A DNA stretch of 64,000 bases, taken from positions 1 to 64,000 of the forward strand of contig NZ_BJDH01000006.1 in assembly GCF_005405005.1 (NCBI RefSeq), written 5' to 3'. The translations under genes were made by a program, and so were the position numbers. The notes under the pieces were generated by a model. That model worked only from the letters and a program-made list of their open reading frames with translations. It was not told the origin of the DNA and did no database searches. Positions 43,481 to 51,551 of the stretch are shown piece by piece. Each line of letters begins with the position of its first letter. The stretch's first letter is position 1. The stretch comes from Lactiplantibacillus daoliensis. GTDB lineage: Bacteria > Bacillota > Bacilli > Lactobacillales > Lactobacillaceae.

Positions 43481-43658
43481 GTGGGAACAAAAGAGTCTGG
43501 TCAAAACCCCAGGCTCATTTTGTTATTCCTAATATTTATAGCCGAAACGTGGAACAAAAGGCTGCGACCTCCGCTTAGCTACGAAAGTCAAACGATTGAA
43601 AATGCCAATCATTCGACTTTCTAGGCTATGCTCGGTAGCAAACCGCCTTTTGTCCCAC
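43481..43658. repeat. Palindromic MITE-like element
   Basis: This 178-bp gene-free element is bounded by GTGGGAACAAAAG (43481-43493) and CTTTTGTCCCAC (43647-43658), near-perfect inverted ends. Its right two-thirds fold on themselves: GAACAAAAGGC near 43550 pairs with GCCTTTTGT, and GAAAGTC near 43583 with GACTTTC near 43615. A short frame inside is an artefact. It lies between the T-box promoter and the aminotransferase stop. Confidence 0.65.
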
Positions 43659-43671
43659 TCTCGTCTGCAAT

Positions 43672-44904
43672 TTAGAATTGGTTAGCTGGGATTAAATTAG
43701 GCGCTGGCACAACGGCGGTACTCTTTTGTAGTAGCTCGCCTAAACGCTTGATACCAGTTGTAATGGTTTCAGGTGTCAAACTGGTGAAGTTTAAGCGGAA
43801 GGCATTTTCAACCTGGCGACTGGCAAATTGACAAGCTGCCGGGACGTATGCCACGTGTGCTTGTGGTAAGACCACGTCGTTTAAAAGCTTTGTAGCATCG
43901 ATATCAGTTGGTAAAGTGACCCAGATGAAGAAACCACCAGCTGGGCGAGTATACTGCACGTTAGTTGGCATATAGCGGTCGAGAGCTTTCAACATCGCAT
44001 CGCGTTTGATCCGATAAGCTTGGTTGATGGTCGCAACATGGTCATCAATGTCATGGGTCTCTAGATAAGCATTGATGGCGGCTAAGGTAATGTTGGGCGA
44101 TTGCACGTCAATTGCCGATTTTAAGTTAATTAAGGCATGCATTACTTCGTCATCGGCGACAATCCAACCGGTCCGCAAAGCGGGCGACAAAATCTTTGAA
44201 AAACTTGAAATAAAGATTACGCGACCTTCAGTATCATAGTGTTTGATTGCAGGAACGGACTTACCGCTATAACGGAGATCACGGTAAGGGCTGTCTTCCA
44301 AAATCATGACGTCATATTGGTTGGCTAATGCGACCATTGCTTGCCGACGTTTAGCTGACAGCGTGGTTCCAGTAGGGTTATGAAAATCAGGAATAGTGTA
44401 GATTAATTTGATTTCAGGATGAGCTTGTAGCGTTTGCCGAAGTTGATGAATATTCATGCCATGATTATCAACGGGTACTTCGTAATAAGTTGGCTCGTAT
44501 GTGTCAAATGCAGCTAACGCGCCCATATAAGTTGGGCCTTCAACGACCATTGAATCCCCCCGATTCAATAGTAGTTTTGCCACTAAGTCGATGGCTTGTT
44601 GGCCGCCTTGCGTTAACATCACATTGTCAGCGGTGGTCATCACGCTGGCGTGACTGGCCATCCGTTGTGCCAACTTTTGACGTAGCGCTGGTAAGCCTTG
44701 CGTGGACTGATATTGAAAAATGGCTGGACCAGTCGTGTCAATGGCGGTTTGATAAGCTTGTTTTAAGTCGTTTTCTGGGAATAAAGTTGCATCTGGAAAG
44801 CCACCAGCAAAAGAGATGTTGGCTGGGTTGGCACTATTTTTGAAAATATCGTCAAGATCAGAAGACTCGTTGTTTAATACGCGGTTCGCAAATAGATTTT
44901 TCAT
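43672..44904 (-). CDS. PLP-dependent aminotransferase, AraT/2-aminoadipate type
   Basis: The 410-residue enzyme is a fold-type I class I/II aminotransferase with the pyridoxal-binding lysine in SSFSKILSPALRTGW, the TIPDFHNPTG motif, and a C-terminal arginine region FRLNF for the substrate carboxylate. It is closest in pattern to aromatic or 2-aminoadipate aminotransferases and stand-alone MocR-like enzymes. Lactobacilli use these for transamination of aromatic, branched-chain or sulfur amino acids. GGGGGA lies 7-8 bases before the ATG. It is divergent from a LysR regulator. Confidence 0.88.
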   Translation of the reverse strand: MKNLFANRVLNNESSDLDDIFKNSANPANISFAGGFPDATLFPENDLKQAYQTAIDTTGPAIFQYQSTQGLPALRQKLAQRMASHASVMTTADNVMLTQGGQQAIDLVAKLLLNRGDSMVVEGPTYMGALAAFDTYEPTYYEVPVDNHGMNIHQLRQTLQAHPEIKLIYTIPDFHNPTGTTLSAKRRQAMVALANQYDVMILEDSPYRDLRYSGKSVPAIKHYDTEGRVIFISSFSKILSPALRTGWIVADDEVMHALINLKSAIDVQSPNITLAAINAYLETHDIDDHVATINQAYRIKRDAMLKALDRYMPTNVQYTRPAGGFFIWVTLPTDIDATKLLNDVVLPQAHVAYVPAACQFASRQVENAFRLNFTSLTPETITTGIKRLGELLQKSTAVVPAPNLIPANQF

Positions 44905-45043
44905 GATGATTCCCCCACTTAAATTTTTCTAATTCATTATTATTTTATTGATTGTTAGTATGATAAAATGGGTGAGAGATTTAGTAAAGCTCAACTTTTT
45001 CAATTATAAATGAAATTCATTCATCTAAGGAGCAAAATAAACG

Positions 45044-45940
45044 ATGGCTAATTTTTCCTATGAAGTTTTTGCCACGGTGGTGGCCCAGAAAACCTTTTAC
45101 CAAGCGGCTGCGACTCTGAATGTGACTCCGAGTGCCGTCAGCCATTCGGTTAATCAGTTGGAAAAAGAACTTGGTTTTCCGTTGTTCATCCGGAACCGTT
45201 CGGGTGTTGAACTTACCAGTGATGGGCGGCAAGTGTTGCCATACGTGCAAGAAATCTTGAATACTGAGAGTAACTTACGACAAGTTGCGGACAATATTCA
45301 AGGCTTACATTCTGGCTCGGTGCGGATTGGCGGCTTTAGTAGCGTCTGTATCAACTGGCTGCCACGGATTATTCGACGTTTTAATCACGCTTATCCAGAT
45401 ATTGAAATCTCGGTCGTGCAGGGGGATTTCAATGAAATTACGAAATGGGCCAAGATTGGGACAATCGATATTGGTTTCACGTCCATGCCAGTCAATGATA
45501 ATTTGTTAGTTCATGCGCTCGTCAATGATCCGATTTATTGTGTGACGCCGGCTGGCTTTGTGCCGGAAAATGGGAAATACATGACGACGGATGATGTGGC
45601 CGACCAGAACTTTATTCTCCAACAGAGTGACTATGATCGTGATACAAAGTTGGCGCTGGATCATTACCATGTCACGAATAACTTCTTACGATTCTCAATT
45701 GATGACCAATCGATTATTTCAATGGTTGAGTCTGGTTTAGGGATGGGAATTTTACCACAACTGGCTTTGAAGAAGTTAACTGGGGACGTTAATACGTATC
45801 CCTTTGCAGAACCCTATAACCGTGAAATTGCGTTGGTGGCGAATAAAACTCAGGCCACTGCGCCGTCGACAGTCATGATGATACGTGCCATCAAGCAGTT
45901 TTTGACTGATGAATACGCGGAGCAGATGCTCTGGAAATAA
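45044..45940 (+). CDS. LysR-family transcriptional regulator
   Basis: The 298-residue protein has an N-terminal LysR helix-turn-helix (KTFYQAAATLNVTPSAVSHSVNQLEKELGFPLFIRNRSGV) and a periplasmic-binding-like effector domain from about residue 90. It is divergent from the aminotransferase gene with 139 bases between them, the classic LysR arrangement, so that gene is the likely target. ATGAAATTCAT (45010-45020) is a palindrome just before its ribosome site AAGGAG and may be the binding site. Confidence 0.9.
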   Translation: MANFSYEVFATVVAQKTFYQAAATLNVTPSAVSHSVNQLEKELGFPLFIRNRSGVELTSDGRQVLPYVQEILNTESNLRQVADNIQGLHSGSVRIGGFSSVCINWLPRIIRRFNHAYPDIEISVVQGDFNEITKWAKIGTIDIGFTSMPVNDNLLVHALVNDPIYCVTPAGFVPENGKYMTTDDVADQNFILQQSDYDRDTKLALDHYHVTNNFLRFSIDDQSIISMVESGLGMGILPQLALKKLTGDVNTYPFAEPYNREIALVANKTQATAPSTVMMIRAIKQFLTDEYAEQMLWK

Positions 45941-45942
45941 TA

Positions 45943-45980
45943 AAACGCTCTGACCAATTTACGGATTGCTCAGAGCGTTT
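45943..45980. terminator. Terminator between lysR and the DUF915 gene
   Basis: A perfect 11-bp stem (45943-45953 with 45970-45980) is followed by a T-rich tail on the minus strand and a shorter one on the plus strand. Confidence 0.8.
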
Positions 45981-45984
45981 ACGT

Positions 45985-46833
45985 TTAGTTGATGAATTCT
46001 TGAATATAATTAGCTAATTTCCAGCTACTATATAAGCTAGTATGACTAGCATACCAGCTGTGGATAATGTGCTGTTCGTAGTGCTTGACGATTGGCCGGT
46101 AAATTGCCTGTCCGGCTAAAGCACTTTGTACTGGAATGACGCCGTCACCGTTGATGTCGCCTTTTGTTTTTCCAGCAATGAGTAAAACCCGGATTTTAGG
46201 ACTGATGGCGGCTTGTTTGGCAATTAGTTCTTTCAAACCAGTTGTTTGATTATTGGGATTAACCGCTGTCGGTTGATTGGAATTTTGTTTGAGGCTGGTG
46301 CCGTTAAAGGGTGTTGCGATCACGACTAAGTGGGTTGGCACTGGCACCTTGCTAGTTTGTTGCAGGTAAGTTGTTGCCACTAAACCGCCGGACCCATAAG
46401 TGACTAAATTAAACTGGCGGAATTTTAATTGTTGTTGGGCACGTTTTAGTGCAATTTTAAGCCAGCTTGCTTGTTGCGAAATACTGGCGGTTTTAGTCGG
46501 TAGTTGTAATTGTAGGCAAGGGCGGGTGTCATAAGTTTTAAAGGTTCCACTGAATTTGACCTGCCCAGTGGTGCTGATGTGAGCACTAATAATTGATTGA
46601 TTGCCATTATTGCGTTGGATTCCAGCAGCGAATTGATGACGTTGCTCGACTGTGGTCTTGGCATCTAACAAAATGACGGTTGGTGTCCGGGTAGTTGAGC
46701 CAACGGTGATGGCGGCAACCGGGTGCTTTGGTTGACGAACCTGTCGTTGCCACAGCAGTGTCCCGCCAATTACGCCAAATAATGTGAGTAGCCAAGCCGC
46801 GGCTACGAGAACTTGTTTAGTTGTTGTCTTCAT
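45985..46833 (-). CDS. DUF915 alpha/beta hydrolase, membrane-anchored
   Basis: The 282-residue protein begins with a basic segment and one hydrophobic helix (VLVAAAWLLTLFGVIGGTLLW), so it is exported or anchored. The rest matches the DUF915 cell-surface hydrolase family of lactobacilli. The nucleophile elbow reads YGSGGL rather than the usual GHSMGG, keeping the serine. Asp in GDINGDGVIPVQSA and the His in ASHTSLY complete a likely triad. The ATG at 46833 was chosen over 46848 because GGCGG lies 8 bases upstream. The substrate is unknown. Confidence 0.8.
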   Translation of the reverse strand: MKTTTKQVLVAAAWLLTLFGVIGGTLLWQRQVRQPKHPVAAITVGSTTRTPTVILLDAKTTVEQRHQFAAGIQRNNGNQSIISAHISTTGQVKFSGTFKTYDTRPCLQLQLPTKTASISQQASWLKIALKRAQQQLKFRQFNLVTYGSGGLVATTYLQQTSKVPVPTHLVVIATPFNGTSLKQNSNQPTAVNPNNQTTGLKELIAKQAAISPKIRVLLIAGKTKGDINGDGVIPVQSALAGQAIYRPIVKHYEQHIIHSWYASHTSLYSSWKLANYIQEFIN

Positions 46834-46940
46834 CGAATTTTCCGCCATCCTTATTAGTTCGTTACTAAACTTAGCTTAAATGGTTGTGAGTTGCAACTGG
46901 CTTTCATCTATCCGTTGATAAGTAGATTTAAGATAGCAAA

Positions 46941-47060
46941 AGACCCAGCCAATGATTTGGCTGGGTCTCCTTAAATGCAATCAGTTCAGTGCACCCTTTA
47001 GTGCAGAGACTGATGCTTTAAGATTTCGATTGGTACTCAAAAAGCATCACCCCCTTTCGA
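46941..47060 (-). ncRNA. Short minus-strand transcript with possible micro-peptide
   Basis: TTGACC-17-TAAGCT on the minus strand (near 47100-47070) would start a short RNA ending at a 12-bp terminator stem (46941-46952 with 46957-46968). A very strong ribosome site GAAAGGGGG precedes an ATG (47047) encoding MLFEYQSKS, and also a TTG (47040) encoding 19 residues MSTNRNLKASVSALKGALN that end at 46981. Either peptide, or only the RNA, may be real. It resembles the layout of type I toxin loci, but the peptides do not look like known toxins. Confidence 0.4.
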
Positions 47061-47143
47061 TTTATTGTTTGTAGCTTACGCTGATTGGCAAGGTGGGTCA
47101 AATAATTAGTTCGCTCAGAATCCAAACAGGGTATAATAAGGTT

Positions 47144-47225
47144 CCTTGGCAGGGGCAGAAGTTTTAGAACTTCATGCTTGAGTTTTTCTGGCGACTTAAC
47201 TTTAATCCGTTAAGTCGTCTTTTTA
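47144..47225 (+). ncRNA. Small RNA or leader upstream of nupC
   Basis: A -10 box TATAAT (47132-47137) starts an RNA of about 80 bases with a hairpin GAAGTT/AACTTC (near 47158-47173) and a terminator CGACTTAAC/GTTAAGTCG (47192-47200 with 47209-47217) followed by TCTTTTTA. It ends 140 bases before nupC. It is either a separate small RNA or an attenuator for nupC, and is divergent from the minus-strand transcript at 46941-47060. Confidence 0.5.
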
Positions 47226-47366
47226 TCGTTAAATAGTCATTAATTGACTTAAGAATTCCTTAAAAAATGCCTATCATAAATGTTATGAAAATGGTAAATT
47301 AATAAAGGAACTTTTTTTGGTCACTTATTGGATTGTCAACATTTATAGGGAAGAGGGATTATTCAC

Positions 47367-48650
47367 ATGGTCTTTAACTTGGTGGTTAATATTATTGGGA
47401 TTGTGGTGTTCATCGCAATCGCCTACTTATTCTCCAAGCAAAAGCACGCCATTCATTGGCGTTCAGTTGGTATCATGCTGGTCTTAGAAATCTTGTTAGC
47501 ATGGTTCTTGACAGGTTCACAAGTCGGTGTCGACGCAGTTAAGGCTGCTGCCGATGGATTCACTTGGCTCGTTGATGTCTCATATGATGGGATTGCCTTC
47601 GCTTTAGCCAGCTGGGTCAATGTTAAACAAATGGACTTCGTTACGAGTTCATTATTACCAATTTTATTGATTGTGCCATTATTTGATATTTTGACATATA
47701 TCGGCGTTTTACCATGGATTATCAAATGGGTCGGCCGGGGCTTAGCTTATATTACCGGTCAACCAAAGTTCGAATCATTCTTCGTTGTTGAAATGATGTT
47801 TTTAGGTAATACCGAAGCGCTAGCCGTTTCACAATTACAATTAAAACAAATGAATGCCCGGCGTAACTTGACCATCGCGATGATGTCGATGAGTTGTGTC
47901 ACGGCTTCCATTCTAGGGGCTTATATTCAGATGATGCCTGGTCAATTTATTTTGACGGCGGTACCGATGAACGTCTTAAACGCGGCGATCATCGCGGCTA
48001 TCTTGAACCCCGTTGAAGTTTCACCAGAAGAAGATACGATTGCCAAAGTTGGCAGTAGTGCAGCGGTTGAAGAAACCACTGAAACGACTGAAACTAGTGG
48101 CTCAGAAGATTTAGCAGATGCACAAGTTAAAGCTGCTAAACCAGCTCGCGAACCATTCTTCTCATTCTTGGGCGATTCAATCTTAGGTGCTGGTAAGTTG
48201 ATCTTGATCATTGCTGCCAACGTCATTGCCTTTGTGGCCTTAGCTAAATTGATTGATAAGCTCTTAGGCTTGATCAATTCTAACTTATCACTTGAAAATA
48301 TCTTTGGGATTATCATGTTCCCATTTGCTTGGTTGCTTGGTTTCAACCCACACGATGCCTTCCAAATGGCCTCATACATGGGGACCAAGTTAGTCACTAA
48401 CGAATTTGTTGTCATGGGTGAAGTGACTAGCAAAGTAAATGACTTTGCGCCTCACTTTAAAGCCGTGTTGACGGTCTTCTTAACTTCCTTCGCCAACTTC
48501 TCAACGGTCGGTATGATCATTGGGGCGTTCAAAGGGATTGTTAACCGTGAAAAGAACGATGTTATTTCACGGAATGTCGGCTATATGCTGTTATCTGGGA
48601 TTTTAGTTTCCCTCTTATCAGCTGGGGTCGTCGGCTTATTTGTTTGGTAA
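47367..48650 (+). CDS. nupC: NupC-family nucleoside transporter
   Basis: The 427-residue protein belongs to the concentrative nucleoside transporter family, which imports nucleosides with protons. It has about eight to ten membrane helices, the QPKFESFFVVEMMFLGNTEALAVS segment with nucleoside-binding Glu and Asn residues, and the late motif ASYMGTKLVTNEFV. A charged loop of about 45 residues (EETTETTETSGSEDLADAQVK) interrupts the middle, an insertion not seen in short NupC proteins. GAAGAGGG precedes the ATG at a somewhat long distance. Confidence 0.92.
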   Translation: MVFNLVVNIIGIVVFIAIAYLFSKQKHAIHWRSVGIMLVLEILLAWFLTGSQVGVDAVKAAADGFTWLVDVSYDGIAFALASWVNVKQMDFVTSSLLPILLIVPLFDILTYIGVLPWIIKWVGRGLAYITGQPKFESFFVVEMMFLGNTEALAVSQLQLKQMNARRNLTIAMMSMSCVTASILGAYIQMMPGQFILTAVPMNVLNAAIIAAILNPVEVSPEEDTIAKVGSSAAVEETTETTETSGSEDLADAQVKAAKPAREPFFSFLGDSILGAGKLILIIAANVIAFVALAKLIDKLLGLINSNLSLENIFGIIMFPFAWLLGFNPHDAFQMASYMGTKLVTNEFVVMGEVTSKVNDFAPHFKAVLTVFLTSFANFSTVGMIIGAFKGIVNREKNDVISRNVGYMLLSGILVSLLSAGVVGLFVW

Positions 48651-48673
48651 ACATGACTTAAATCATAAATTTT

Positions 48674-48714
48674 GAAACGATCTTTCGGCTGTAACGGCTG
48701 AGGGTCGTTTTTTC
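48674..48714 (+). terminator. Terminator of nupC
   Basis: An ACGATC...GGTCGT stem with inner CGGC/GCTG pairing is followed by six T. Confidence 0.85.
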
Positions 48715-48859
48715 GTATCTTATTTTTGTCCAGTTGCTGCTAATTGATTAAGTCTTCTGTGAAGCGCCATCAATGATAGAAGTTAACTACTCAGAATATT
48801 TAAAATCATTATACTGATTGACATGTACACGAGTGCCAGTCATAATGAAAGGGAAAATA

Positions 48860-49147
48860 ATGATAAAAACCTTCGTTGATAGTGAAACGGAAAAGATATT
48901 CAATCAACAATTTTCTAAAAAATTGCCACAAACTATTCAAAAAATAGCTTTACGTAAACTGATTATGTTAGATAATGCGTTTGATATCAGTGATTTGAGG
49001 GCACCACCTGGAAATCATTTAGAGCAGCTGTTGGGCAATCGCCAAGGGCAATATAGCATTAGGATCAACACACAATATAGAATCTGTTTTTTTGTTCAAA
49101 ATCGAAATGAATTTTTTGCAGTTGAAATTGTAGACTATCATCATTGA
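48860..49147 (+). CDS. higB: HigB-type toxin (RelE superfamily)
   Basis: The 95-residue protein matches the HigB plasmid-maintenance toxins, ribosome-dependent mRNA interferases: KLPQTIQKIALRKLIMLDNAFDISDLRAPPGNHLEQLLGNR and the terminal QYRICFFV...VEIVDYHH with the conserved Arg and His residues. Toxin before antitoxin is the usual higBA order. The ATG at 48860 follows AAGGGA by 7 bases; the longer frame adds 14 residues without support. It lies 20 bases before higA. Confidence 0.9.
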   Translation: MIKTFVDSETEKIFNQQFSKKLPQTIQKIALRKLIMLDNAFDISDLRAPPGNHLEQLLGNRQGQYSIRINTQYRICFFVQNRNEFFAVEIVDYHH

Positions 49148-49167
49148 TAAATTAAGGAGTGAAAAAC

Positions 49168-49461
49168 ATGTCCAAAATCCCAGCACCAAGGATTAGTGAA
49201 ATTTTAAAAAAAGAGTTTATGGATCCTTTGAATCTTTCAGCATATGCCTTGGCCAAGAGTATCAATGTTCCAACTTCTAGAATTCAAGATATTTTGCATG
49301 ATCGCCGTCAGATTACGGTGGATACATCTGTGAGGTTGGGACGTTTCTTGGGTGTATCTGACCGGTATTTTCTAAATCTACAACTCGACATTGAGTTTCG
49401 TAATGCGGAAGAAAGCAAGGGGAAGGAGTACGGCCAAATTCAGCGCTATCAGGTCATATAA
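49168..49461 (+). CDS. higA: HigA-type antitoxin
   Basis: The 97-residue protein is an XRE helix-turn-helix antitoxin of the HigA/VapI type (AYALAKSINVPTSRIQDILHDRRQITVDTSVRLGRFLG). It should bind HigB and repress the shared promoter. AGGAG lies 8 bases before the ATG at 49168; the GTG three codons earlier was rejected. The promoter region upstream of higB has a -10 TATACT (48812-48817). No sign of decay is seen, so the module should be functional. Confidence 0.9.
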   Translation: MSKIPAPRISEILKKEFMDPLNLSAYALAKSINVPTSRIQDILHDRRQITVDTSVRLGRFLGVSDRYFLNLQLDIEFRNAEESKGKEYGQIQRYQVI

Positions 49462-49496
49462 CTTGTATGATAGGTGAGCGATTTGATCTGAATGCA

Positions 49497-49530
49497 AAGT
49501 AATTCTTTCTGGAAGGGTTACTTTTTTTTT
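49497..49530 (+). terminator. Terminator of higBA
   Basis: AGTAA pairs with TTACT with inner CTT/AAG, followed by nine T. Confidence 0.75.
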
Positions 49531-49689
49531 CACTTTATACAGGCAGATTATTTAGTTAACAATTCAGCAGATTTCAATCATTGATGTCAAAGCAAAGGCA
49601 GTCGATTGAGTGATTGCTAGTGGTGAAAAGCAAAAAGACATCATGGTTTGCAAAAGTGGCTAACATGATTCAATGGCAGTTAAGGACGA

Positions 49690-49864
49690 TGTTTAAAGTA
49701 CTGATAGCTTTTATGACGATGTCAACGCAAATTCGTTGAAAATTCATTACCAATTTGCTGAAAATCCGATTACGGCTAAACGAGACAAAACAGCTTATTA
49801 ACAAGGTTTCCAATAGGGTAATAATCCAAGCTGGAGCATTGATTTTAACAAGAATTTAAGTTAA
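49690..49864 (+). pseudogene. Remnant of an unidentified coding sequence
   Basis: One frame reads like a decayed protein fragment with several stops: MAVKDDV, stop, STDSFYDDVNANSLKIHYQF, then QGF, stop, GNNPSWSIDFNKNLS before a final stop. Codon composition and the amphipathic pattern suggest old coding sequence, but no family was recognised. It could also be chance. It lies between higBA and rsmG, where no intact gene is present. Confidence 0.3.
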
Positions 49865-49878
49865 AGTTATGAGGTGAC

Positions 49879-49901
49879 GTGAAACATTCAAGTTGTTTCA
49901 C
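49879..49901. promoter_or_regulatory. Inverted repeat GTGAAACA/TGTTTCAC upstream of rsmG
   Basis: GTGAAACA (49879-49886) and TGTTTCAC (49894-49901) form a perfect 8-base inverted repeat with a 7-base spacer, 42 bases before rsmG. The arms equal the two half-sites of the Firmicute parS (TGTTTCAC followed by GTGAAACA) but in the opposite order and spaced. It may be a control site or a diverged ParB/Noc site. Confidence 0.45.
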
Positions 49902-49942
49902 AACTGTAAGGCAAATGCGACCTTAATTAAGGAGCTTTATTC

Positions 49943-50677
49943 ATGAATCCAACCGAATTTAAACAAGCTTTGGCGAGCCATGACATCGTGTTAGATGATC
50001 ATCAGATGGCCCAATTCGCAACGTATTACCAGTTGCTGGTTGAGACGAATCGTCAATTTAATTTAACAACGATTACTGACGAGCCGGAAGTGTATTTGAA
50101 GCATTTCTATGATTCATTGACCCCGGCTTTTTATGTGGCGGCATTGCGAGACCAGCCGTTAACACTTTGTGATGTGGGCGCTGGTGCCGGGTTCCCATCA
50201 ATCCCACTTAAGATTGCGTTCCCACAGCTACAGGTGACGATTGTGGATTCACTTAACAAACGGATTAATTTCTTACAACAATTAATTTCGGCACTGGAAC
50301 TAACCGGTGTACAGACATTTCATGACCGGGCAGAAACCTTCGCTGGTAAGAAGTCGCCTCATCGTGAGAGCTATGATTTAGTTACCGCCCGTGCGGTGGC
50401 CCGACTTTCCGTATTGAGTGAATTCTGTTTGCCACTAGTTAAGCTTGGTGGGCAGATGGTGGCTCTGAAAGCGTCAAATGCACGGACTGAAACTGCCGAA
50501 GGCGACTATGCCGTTAAGCAACTCGGTGGTCAATTGGTGACGGATGAGGCCTTTACGTTGCCTGAAACGGGTGACCCTCGTCATATCATTGTAATCGATA
50601 AAAAACGACCGACACCAAAACGTTATCCTCGGAAGCCGGGTACACCGGCTAAACAGCCATTAACGGCACCGGAATAG
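49943..50677 (+). CDS. rsmG: 16S rRNA (guanine-527-N7)-methyltransferase
   Basis: RsmG (GidB) methylates G527 of 16S rRNA with SAM; loss gives low-level streptomycin resistance in other bacteria. The 244-residue protein has the SAM motif [20 protein letters not shown] and the conserved [25 protein letters not shown] precedes the ATG by about 8 bases. It heads the noc-parA-parB cluster, the usual order near the replication origin in Firmicutes, though dnaA is not in this window. Confidence 0.95.
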   Translation: MNPTEFKQALASHDIVLDDHQMAQFATYYQLLVETNRQFNLTTITDEPEVYLKHFYDSLTPAFYVAALRDQPLTLCDVGAGAGFPSIPLKIAFPQLQVTIVDSLNKRINFLQQLISALELTGVQTFHDRAETFAGKKSPHRESYDLVTARAVARLSVLSEFCLPLVKLGGQMVALKASNARTETAEGDYAVKQLGGQLVTDEAFTLPETGDPRHIIVIDKKRPTPKRYPRKPGTPAKQPLTAPE

Positions 50678-50694
50678 GGTTGGGAGGTAATTAG

Positions 50695-51549
50695 ATGGCA
50701 TTTTCTTTGTTTGGTTCTAATCGTGATAAAGATAAAAATAAAGAGACCCCGGTCGTAAACCACAATCAACAAATTGTGCGCATTCCAGTGACCGCAATTA
50801 TTCCGAACCGTTTTCAACCGCGGCAGGTCTTCGATGAAGCTGGAATTGCTGAATTGGCAGCAACGATTGCGGAACACGGGTTGCTACAACCAATTGTGTT
50901 ACGCGAATATGAGCCTAAAAAATATGAAATTATTGCCGGTGAACGCCGTTTTCGTGCGATTACGTCGCTCCACTGGGCGGATGCACTAGCAATTATCCAG
51001 AAGATGGATGATGGCGAAACGGCTTCAATGGCTTTGATTGAAAATTTGCAACGGCAAGATTTGACGGTTATCGAAGAAGCCACGGCTTATCAAGAGTTGA
51101 TGAAACTTAATTCATTGACCCAAGCTGCGCTGGCGAAAGAACTTGGCAAGAGCCAATCATTTGTGGCCAATAAGTTGCGCTTGTTGAAGCTAGCTCAGCC
51201 TGTTCAACAGGCTCTGTTACAAAGACAAATTAGCGAGCGCCATGGACGGGCTTTATTGAATGTGCCGACTGACCAACAAGCACCGCTCTTAGCGAAGATT
51301 CTTGAGCAACAATTAACGGTCAAAGAGACGGAACGGCTGGTGCAACAATTGAACCTGCCACCGAAGCCGAAGAAAAAACGGCCGCGTGGTCTATCTGGTG
51401 ATAGTCGCATCGCGGTCAATACGATTAAACAATCGATTAAAATGGTGACGGATGCTGGCATGCCGGTTAAAACCCACGAGGAAGAAACGGCAGACGGCTA
51501 TCGTATCACCATTGAAATTCCAAAAAATCAACCAAGGAGTGGTCAATAA
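50695..51549 (+). CDS. noc: Nucleoid occlusion protein Noc (ParB family)
   Basis: The 284-residue ParB-like protein has the CTP-binding GERRFRAI motif near residue 83, a central helix-turn-helix (LTQAALAKELGKSQSFVANKLRLLKL) and a C-terminal dimerisation region. The N terminus MAFSLFGSNRDKDKNK is an amphipathic, basic membrane-targeting helix like that of Noc, which blocks division over the chromosome. The second ParB paralogue downstream supports this being Noc. GGGAGG precedes the ATG. It lies 2 bases before parA. Confidence 0.9.
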   Translation: MAFSLFGSNRDKDKNKETPVVNHNQQIVRIPVTAIIPNRFQPRQVFDEAGIAELAATIAEHGLLQPIVLREYEPKKYEIIAGERRFRAITSLHWADALAIIQKMDDGETASMALIENLQRQDLTVIEEATAYQELMKLNSLTQAALAKELGKSQSFVANKLRLLKLAQPVQQALLQRQISERHGRALLNVPTDQQAPLLAKILEQQLTVKETERLVQQLNLPPKPKKKRPRGLSGDSRIAVNTIKQSIKMVTDAGMPVKTHEEETADGYRITIEIPKNQPRSGQ

Positions 51550-51551
51550 TT

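Noticed and set aside
43406-43624. A 72-residue frame inside the palindromic element
   Set aside because: It starts in the T-box promoter region and reads through inverted repeats; no ribosome site.
43672-44904. Full MocR-type regulator for the aminotransferase
   Set aside because: There is no N-terminal GntR helix-turn-helix; the protein begins directly with the aminotransferase domain.
49879-49901. Genuine parS site
   Set aside because: The canonical order is TGTTTCAC then GTGAAACA with no gap; here the order is reversed with a spacer, so it is listed only as a related inverted repeat.
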